Part shown: positions 58,140-64,000 of the stretch, piece after piece
Numbering within the stretch: the first letter of the stretch is position 1
Layout: each line of letters opens with the position of its first letter
DNA from: Cymbidium sinense
Taxonomy: Eukaryota > Streptophyta > Magnoliopsida > Asparagales > Orchidaceae
Direction: 5' to 3'
Assembly (NCBI GenBank): GCA_021442155.1
Contig: CM038217.1
Coordinates: 145,759,643 to 145,823,642 of the forward strand
Length of the DNA: 64,000 bases
Made by a program: the position numbers and the translations under genes
The notes under the pieces: model-generated
Told to the model about the DNA's origin: nothing
Databases searched by the model: none
What the model saw: only the letters and a program-made list of their open reading frames with translations

Positions 58140-58210
58140 TTATTATTATTAATATTTAAGTATTAAATATATAAATACATAAGAATTGTATAATATGTAT
58201 GTAAATTCCT
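57930..58210. mobile_element. MITE family M1 (copy 3) with an (AT)n core
   Basis: Left arm: ACATAATTCTTATGTATTTA followed by TATATCTAATACTTAA. Right arm: TTAAGTATTAAATATATAAA followed by TACATAAGAATTGTATAATATG, the reverse complement with few changes. The arms enclose the (AT)n run at 58079-58132. This is the clearest of the three copies. The preceding solo LTR is inserted at its left edge. Confidence 0.65.
58079..58132. repeat. (AT)n microsatellite
   Basis: An uninterrupted AT run of about 54 bases inside the M1 MITE copy. Confidence 0.9.
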
Positions 58211-58212
58211 AA

Positions 58213-59780
58213 AATAAAAATAACTATTTAATTGTTATAAATATAAATTCAACAAAATCTTGAGAATTTTATTAATATTTCATTTAAAAATTATGAAGTT
58301 GGTGTGTTTCAAATCAATTTCAATCAAAATTGAATCTAAACTATCAAAGCTTAATAACAAAGCTTTTTGAAATATTAGCTGATCATGCTATTTCCACAGA
58401 AATTATTATCATCATTAGTCTTATCTCAATAATTTAAGATTACTTCTATTGTTATTAATTCAATTTTGTTTTAAATAATTTTGAATATTATAGTTCTATT
58501 ATTTTTTTCCTAATCTTTTAAGTATAATTTAATTTATCTATCTAACGGGTGCATTCTTTTCATTCTTAATAAATATGAAAACCATCTAAAAATATTTTAA
58601 AATATTTTCTCCAATAAATTTATCTCAATTATCTCAATAATATAATCATTTTTTATTTCTACAGACAGAAAAGAAAATAGAGATCTTAGCTGCAAATCAT
58701 GATCATTTTGACTCTCCCATTTTAGAGAAAGTTAGTACTCTTAACAAGTCATTGTTATCTTGTTATATCCTAACCTCAAAACAACATAATTAAGTCATAA
58801 TTTTTAACCTAATTATCATTGAGGGACAACTTCATTAAAAAAAAACAGAGTTAAAATACAGCCATTAAAAAATTAAGTCATAAATTAAATTGGTTATGAG
58901 TAAAATATCTATCACTAAAAATGAGCAGTTAAAATGAGTCTGTTTTAAAAGGTTAGAAGTTTTTTAAAAAAAAACCGAAGAAGAAAAAAAATAAGTAACT
59001 ATATATATGACTACTGAAAGCAGTCTCACAAAAGAAATTTACTGACAAAATGGAGCTAATTGCTTTAACTGAAGGTATCCCTCCATCAAATTCAACTACT
59101 TTTTTCTTTGTTATAGCAAAGCTTAAATTAAAGAGAGGTTACATAAATGAAGGCTTAATGCTTTGCATGTTGCTTAAAGGTTGGAATAGGTGGTTCTCTC
59201 TCAAATGAAAATTTTAGTGAAAATTTTGGATAGGTTTATAATATTCATAATTTTGGTTAGATTATATTATAGCTCGTTGGCTTTGCAAAATGTCCTAAAT
59301 TATAAAACATCAAGTTAGAGTCTATTTTATAAATTTTGGCATGGGCTCTATGATTTATCAATTTAACAATATTTCCTGACCTTTTTAATTTGAATTGAAG
59401 ATAAGAGTATTTTCTATTTTTTTTTAATTTATTGTATTCTATGATAAGTACTTTTTGAAGCATATTATACTTAACATAAGTTTTAAATTTTTAGATTTAA
59501 GCATCAGATAGTTAGTACTCAAATATGATCTAAAAGTTGAAAAACCAATTTTTGATATAACGAGTTTTATTTCTAATATATCGTTATCGGATATGTAAAC
59601 TTGATGGCCATAATATTGTATTAGCTCATCTGTAAATCTGAAATCATCATAGAAATGTTGTTGCACATATAGTTAAAACTTCTAACCAGTATGCAATAAT
59701 GATGGGAAACTCTCAAAAGGCAATACTTAGTATTTTGTAAGTTTATTTGGAATTCTTAATCAAACATTGGCCTACTCTAA
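58213..59780. other. AT-rich intergenic DNA
   Basis: No gene supported. Minus-strand open frames at 59257-59463 and 59439-59666 are low in complexity, show no domain, and overlap each other in different frames. Confidence 0.5.
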
Positions 59781-59781
59781 G

Positions 59782-60719
59782 TGCAAAAATATTTTAAGCA
59801 CTTAAAATACTAAGTACAAATTTTGATGTTAAAAGCAAGTTGATCTTAAGTTGAAAAGCACTTAAATATCATTGGAAACTTTGGAATATCAATTAAATCC
59901 CTAAATAGCTCTTAAACATGGAGTGTTTATAGTCAAATCGAGTCGACATTTGGATCTAAAAGCCCAAGTTCTCATAATTCTAACTTCATTTGAGCATTCA
60001 AATACTTAAAATACATCAAATGATCAAATGAATCATTTTGAGCCGTCCATGGAGTGGAGTGGTATGGGTTTTGCATGTATTGTAAACGCACCTACACCTA
60101 TAAATAGCTCATTCTTCACGGGAAAAGAGAGAGAGAGAGCTCCAAAGCTTGAAAATCCTTTAAGCATAATCGCGTCGCCACTGACGGCCGCCGACCACCC
60201 GCTTGGTTACCCATGCCACCCGCTTGCCGCCACCGCCGACCCCGCCGTCAATCTTCGCTGCCGGTTGCCACCACCGACCAGCCGAACCGCCGCCGGTATC
60301 ATCGTTAAACATCGCCGTTTCATCATCGCCGACCATCATTATACATCACCTACTATCGCTTGCCTCAATTATCGCTGACCATCTCCGGTCATCCACGACA
60401 TCTTCATCGTCGGCCGCTAATCCCCGTTTCACCATCATCTACTACCACTAAGAATGTACAACGAATGCTATATAATGTTGTTGTCGATTTTGGGATTCAT
60501 TGTCGCCCCTTCATATACAATTCTATAATCAGATCGAAAACTTTGTACTCAAAATAAATACATAGTGGAAGATTTTTCTAGGTCAGTGATTTTTACCCTA
60601 TTCACGGGGTTTTTTAATAAAAATTCTAGCTTATTAATTCTTCAAATATTTGTGTGTTGACTCCACAAGTTTAAGACGAAACTCTTACTCTACAACAACT
60701 GATTTTTTAGCACGTAACA
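59782..60719 (+). mobile_element. Solo LTR of family R, plus orientation, 5' end degraded
   Basis: The family blocks are present in order: AAGTACAAATTTTGATGTTA, GGAATATCAATTAAATCC, AACATGGAGTGTTTATAGTC, CATTTGAGCATTCAAATAC, CACCTATAAATAGCTC (TATA), GAGAGAGAGCTCCAAAGC and a CACCGCCG-rich stretch (60160-60420). It ends TTAGCACGTAACA at 60719. The expected TGATATGG start is not clear and the right flank ATTAG has no visible partner, so the left limit is approximate. Confidence 0.75.
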
Positions 60720-60724
60720 ATTAG

Positions 60725-62080
60725 TTTTTTTTCTTTTTGTTGAAGTTTCATTTCCTATATTAGTTTGAATATTACTCTTTAGTATTTGTGTTGTTGAAAT
60801 TCATGAATTTGAAAGATTATTTCTAATAATTCATACCTTTTACAAAAATGAATAAGTTTGATAATCCCATCTCTTATTCTTCATTATCATAAACTATTTT
60901 AAAGAATCAATTCCTATAATTTGAAAAACATATAAAATGACAAGAAATTTTTAATGCTCACCTTACTAGATTGAGAGGGAGGAATAGGAAATCAAATTGC
61001 AATGCCTTTGGAATCCATATAGAGTAGGGAATCATAATGTGATCATTACTAGGTTACAAAAAGAGTAGAGGAAGAGTAATGAGAGTTGTGAATCGGATAA
61101 AGGCCACTTTAAGGAGTAGTAATGTGGTCGTTGTTGGGGATTAGGTTTGGATGGCGACATGCTAGAGCGATCACAATAGTGCATTAGTGTTGGAGAGAAA
61201 GTGTTGTGCCAGTTGAGCTTCCAATAGAGGCTACATTGAGGATGAGCCGCAATGTGATTATTATTAAGATTTAGGGTTCCAAATGAGAACATGATGGAGG
61301 AATCACAACCACAATTGAAATAATATGTTTAGGTCTAAATGATTTAGTTGATTAACAATTTTGCAAACGCATATGATGTCAACAATGTGGTGGCAAAAAT
61401 GAATGAACAACTAACTTTTTTTACTCCCATCAACAATATCTTGTAAAATCTTAAAATTACCCCAACTTTTGTCAAATTTTCAAATCAATTATATATAGGT
61501 TTTGTTTTATTTGAAGCAACTAAAAGAGAAAAAATTCAAAGAAAATGAAAATCAAAATGACAGAATCTTGAAATTTGTTTTGCCTCACTTATTCAACTGA
61601 GCAGAAAATACTGAAAAATTAATTACATTGTATTTGGGTGAGAAGAAATTGAATATTATTTTTTATAAAGAGTGAATAATTATAATAAAATACTGAAGAA
61701 CTAACTTTGAAGAACTAACGAGGAACATCAAATGAGACTTATTAGATAGTTAAAGCCATTTGTTAACTAGTTGGCGTGTGGCTCTGAGTAAGCACCAACT
61801 TCGTGGGGCCGCATAAGCAGGATTTATTTTTAAAACGGGAAAAAGTGCTCATAATAAGATGGGATATAGCATTGGAAATCACTTTGGTCCGAACAACTTG
61901 CAAAAGTACTTTTCCTTAAAAAAAATGAAGCAGAAGGAATCCAATTTCAATTATTTACTTCTTTCTAGTACAATTAATGTTTGGCATGCCTATGCAGCCA
62001 GCTGGTTATCACTGTGGGCATTCCACGCACTTTTTTTTTTTTTTTTTAATTTTAATTTCTATTTCTTTTTATTTTTTGAT
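60725..62080. other. AT-rich intergenic DNA with a degenerate repeat
   Basis: No gene supported. At 61030-61300 a loose motif recurs three times, AATGTGATCATTACTAGG, AATGTGGTCGTTGTTGGG and AATGTGATTATTATTAAG, each followed further on by GATCACAA-like words. A minus-strand open frame over it (61032-61292) has no domain. Confidence 0.45.
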
Positions 62081-62198
62081 TTAAAATAAAATTTATTTGA
62101 TAGTTATAATTTTTTTAAAACACTCAAAATATTTAAAAATTATTTTGAGTATTTTAAAATAAGAAAATAAAATAATATATTTAAAATAAATAAAATGA

Positions 62199-62426
62199 GA
62201 CTATTTGGGATCACTTTTTGAGACTATTTGGCATTTATTATTTTATTTTAAATACTCAAAAAAATATAAAATTTTTTTGAGTATTTTTAAAAATAATAAT
62301 ATTTATTTTTGATGATAAAAAAATAAAATAAAAAATATATCAAATAAATATATTTTAAAAATAGCATAAAAATAAAAATATAAAATATAAAATAAAATTC
62401 ATCTCAAACAGCCACTTAATATTTGG
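62199..62426. mobile_element. MITE family M2 (copy 2)
   Basis: The left end is CTATTTGGGATCACTTTTTG and the right end ATTCATCTCAAACAGCC followed by ACTTAATATTTGG, with an A/T-rich mirrored interior. It matches the copy at 4528-4796 at both ends. The flanking 62097-62195 region contains similar words (ACTCAAAATATTTAAAAATT) and may be a second, nested copy. Confidence 0.55.
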
Positions 62427-62938
62427 TTGATTTGCTTCTAATCACAAGATTTATGCAAAATTAATTAGATTTTCTAGTGCCAAAGCTTTTGGATTAACTC
62501 CATTGAAGATTATGATTTATGCAAAAATATTAGAACATGGCCTATAGCTCCCCTTAAATCCTCCTATGTTCACATATGTATAACTATCATTAGTAGAACA
62601 ACATATATAAATGGCTTATTATGTGCACTATTTTATTAGTTGTATAAACTATTTATTTTTTTTAAATAAGATAAATGAATTTATTATATTTATATTCTCT
62701 TAGGATTTTTTTTAGTAATGTACTAATGGTTATTATTAAATTTGTAGTAATTTTTCATAAATGAACTATATAATTTCTAAGGAAATAAAATAGTTTTAAA
62801 AGAAATAATATGTTTTTAAAAAAAATATTTAATGTAAACTACTATTATAAACAATTTATTGCATACTTGAAAATCACCTTATATTGTGTATTTCATTAAT
62901 GGATGTTTCAGATCAACACAACACACCCAAATTATGAT

Positions 62939-63052
62939 AATTATTTTTAAAAATATTCAAAACATTTAAAATTCGTTTTGAATGTTTTTTAAACTTTTTA
63001 AAAAAACATTCAAAACGAATTTTAAATATTTTGAATATTTTTAAAAATAATT
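62939..63052. repeat. Near-perfect palindrome, 52-bp arms
   Basis: The arms at 62939-62990 and 63001-63052 are reverse complements with one mismatch, around a 10-base centre (AAACTTTTTA). The arm starts AATTATTTTTAAAAATATTC and contains ATTCGTTTTGAATG. The flanks carry AT-rich sequence resembling the M2 interior, so it may be the core of a foldback MITE. Confidence 0.9.
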
Positions 63053-63771
63053 ACCATCATTATATATATTATTTTTAAATAAAATATAAATATAAATAAA
63101 AACAATCTCAAATGTTTCTTAAATTTGATCCATCCTATAATGATAAGTTTCACCTCATCCTATGCAACTTAAAATTACAAATAGAGTCGGACAACTCAAA
63201 TCCAAATGACATATTAAACACGCAACCACTACAAAATTATTCTTAAAATAAAATAAATTGAAGAAACTTTCTTCCATACGATTGTCTTTTCTAATCGTAG
63301 GTCGCACGAGATTGTAATCTATGCGGGCAGGCTGTCAGCTTTAAGCTATTCTGCCCCAAAAATTACAAATTTAAGAAAATATCTTTGATCATAAATCAAA
63401 GTCAAAATCTAAGTAATTATAAACATAAATAAAATGATATCAATACATTCAACATTAAATAATTCATAAGTCTCTCCATTTCTGAAGAAAAAGTGTAATT
63501 ATAAGTCAGCATTCTTGTCAATCACGCGGCAACTCTGCCGAAATAAACTTTTTTTTATGAATTTAATTAGTAAAAAATATTGAATTAAATTATATAATAT
63601 ATATAATCTTAAACAGATATATTATGACAGAAATTTGGTTGAAAGCAAGCGAATAATTAATTTACATACGAGATTCAAAAAAAAAAAAAACCCTGATAAG
63701 GATTAATGAGTCTGGAATACTCATAATCTTAATTTTGAACCCCTTTGCCTTCTTCATACCACTTTTACACC

Positions 63772-63774
<3 letters not shown>
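63053..63774. other. AT-rich intergenic DNA
   Basis: No gene seen. A short patch of mixed composition at 63296-63352 (GTCGCACGAGATTGTAATCT...GGGCAGGCTGTCAGC) stands out from the A/T-rich surroundings but matches nothing I recognise. Confidence 0.45.

Positions 63775-63859
<85 letters not shown>
63775..63859. repeat. (AT)n microsatellite
   Basis: An AT run of about 85 bases. Tyr-Ile repeat open frames on both strands here come only from the microsatellite. Confidence 0.95.
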
Positions 63860-63861
<2 letters not shown>

Positions 63862-64000
63862 AACTTCAATCACTAAATCAAAACTCAATCCAAAAATCAA
63901 ATCTAAATCAAACTCATGTCCACCCTTTGAAATTGAAATTATCAAATGATTCGAAACTCATTTGACATCAAATCTCTTGCAAATGGATTTATATTTCAAT

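Noticed and set aside
61032..61292. 86-residue minus-strand open frame
   Set aside because: It has no domain and lies over a loose threefold repeat.
63296..63352. Possible tRNA gene or SINE in a patch of mixed composition
   Set aside because: No cloverleaf, A box or B box could be found.

Overview
This is a 64 kb piece of AT-rich nuclear DNA from a flowering plant. It holds one recognisable host gene in a dense, nested landscape of transposable elements. The plant call rests on a split bHLH51-type transcription factor, Ty3/gypsy elements of the Tat/Ogre type, a plant L1-type LINE, tRNA-like SINEs and many MITEs. I cannot name the species. No rRNA, tRNA, CRISPR or prokaryotic operon structure was seen.

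Layout. 1-8,300: AT-rich intergenic DNA with a MITE, two SINE copies and three solo LTRs of one retrotransposon family, called family R here (2865-3816, 6853-7498, 7613-7913), each with a 5-bp target duplication. 8,489-12,147: the host gene, two exons around a 2.9-kb intron filled with a MITE, a SINE-bearing tandem duplication and a hAT-type MITE. 12,514-16,488: a complete but non-autonomous family R element (A) with two LTRs. 16,494-20,772: AT-rich DNA with no supported gene. 20,778-50,136: a very large Tat/Ogre-like retrotransposon (C, minus orientation, LTRs of about 4.2 kb). Its 3' LTR is interrupted by a full-length family R element (B, 24,134-34,565) and its 5' LTR by an AT-rich, probably hAT-derived insertion (45,979 to about 49,050). 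50,997-56,540: a LINE bounded by a perfect 16-bp target duplication. 56,990-60,719: two more family R solo LTRs and a MITE. 60,725-64,000: AT-rich DNA with MITEs, a 52-bp-arm palindrome and a long (AT)n tract.

Main observation. Elements B and C carry unrelated coding modules in the same place: between pol and the 3' LTR, on the strand opposite gag-pol, facing pol, and separated from pol by a tandem-repeat array. In B the antisense gene resembles the plant gypsy-type-transposon (Transposase_28-like) protein and follows its own TATA box. In C it is a plant-mobile-domain (aminotransferase-like) gene with introns whose phases fit. The short element A has lost gag-pol and the antisense protein but keeps the antisense promoter region and the tandem array. 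Family R also repeatedly sits in (AT)n or pure A/T targets. Antisense extra ORFs are known in Tat-type elements, so the novelty lies in the details: two different cargoes in one stack, introns in one, and a deletion derivative that keeps only the control region. Nearly all element ORFs are broken by small indels, so none is called functional.
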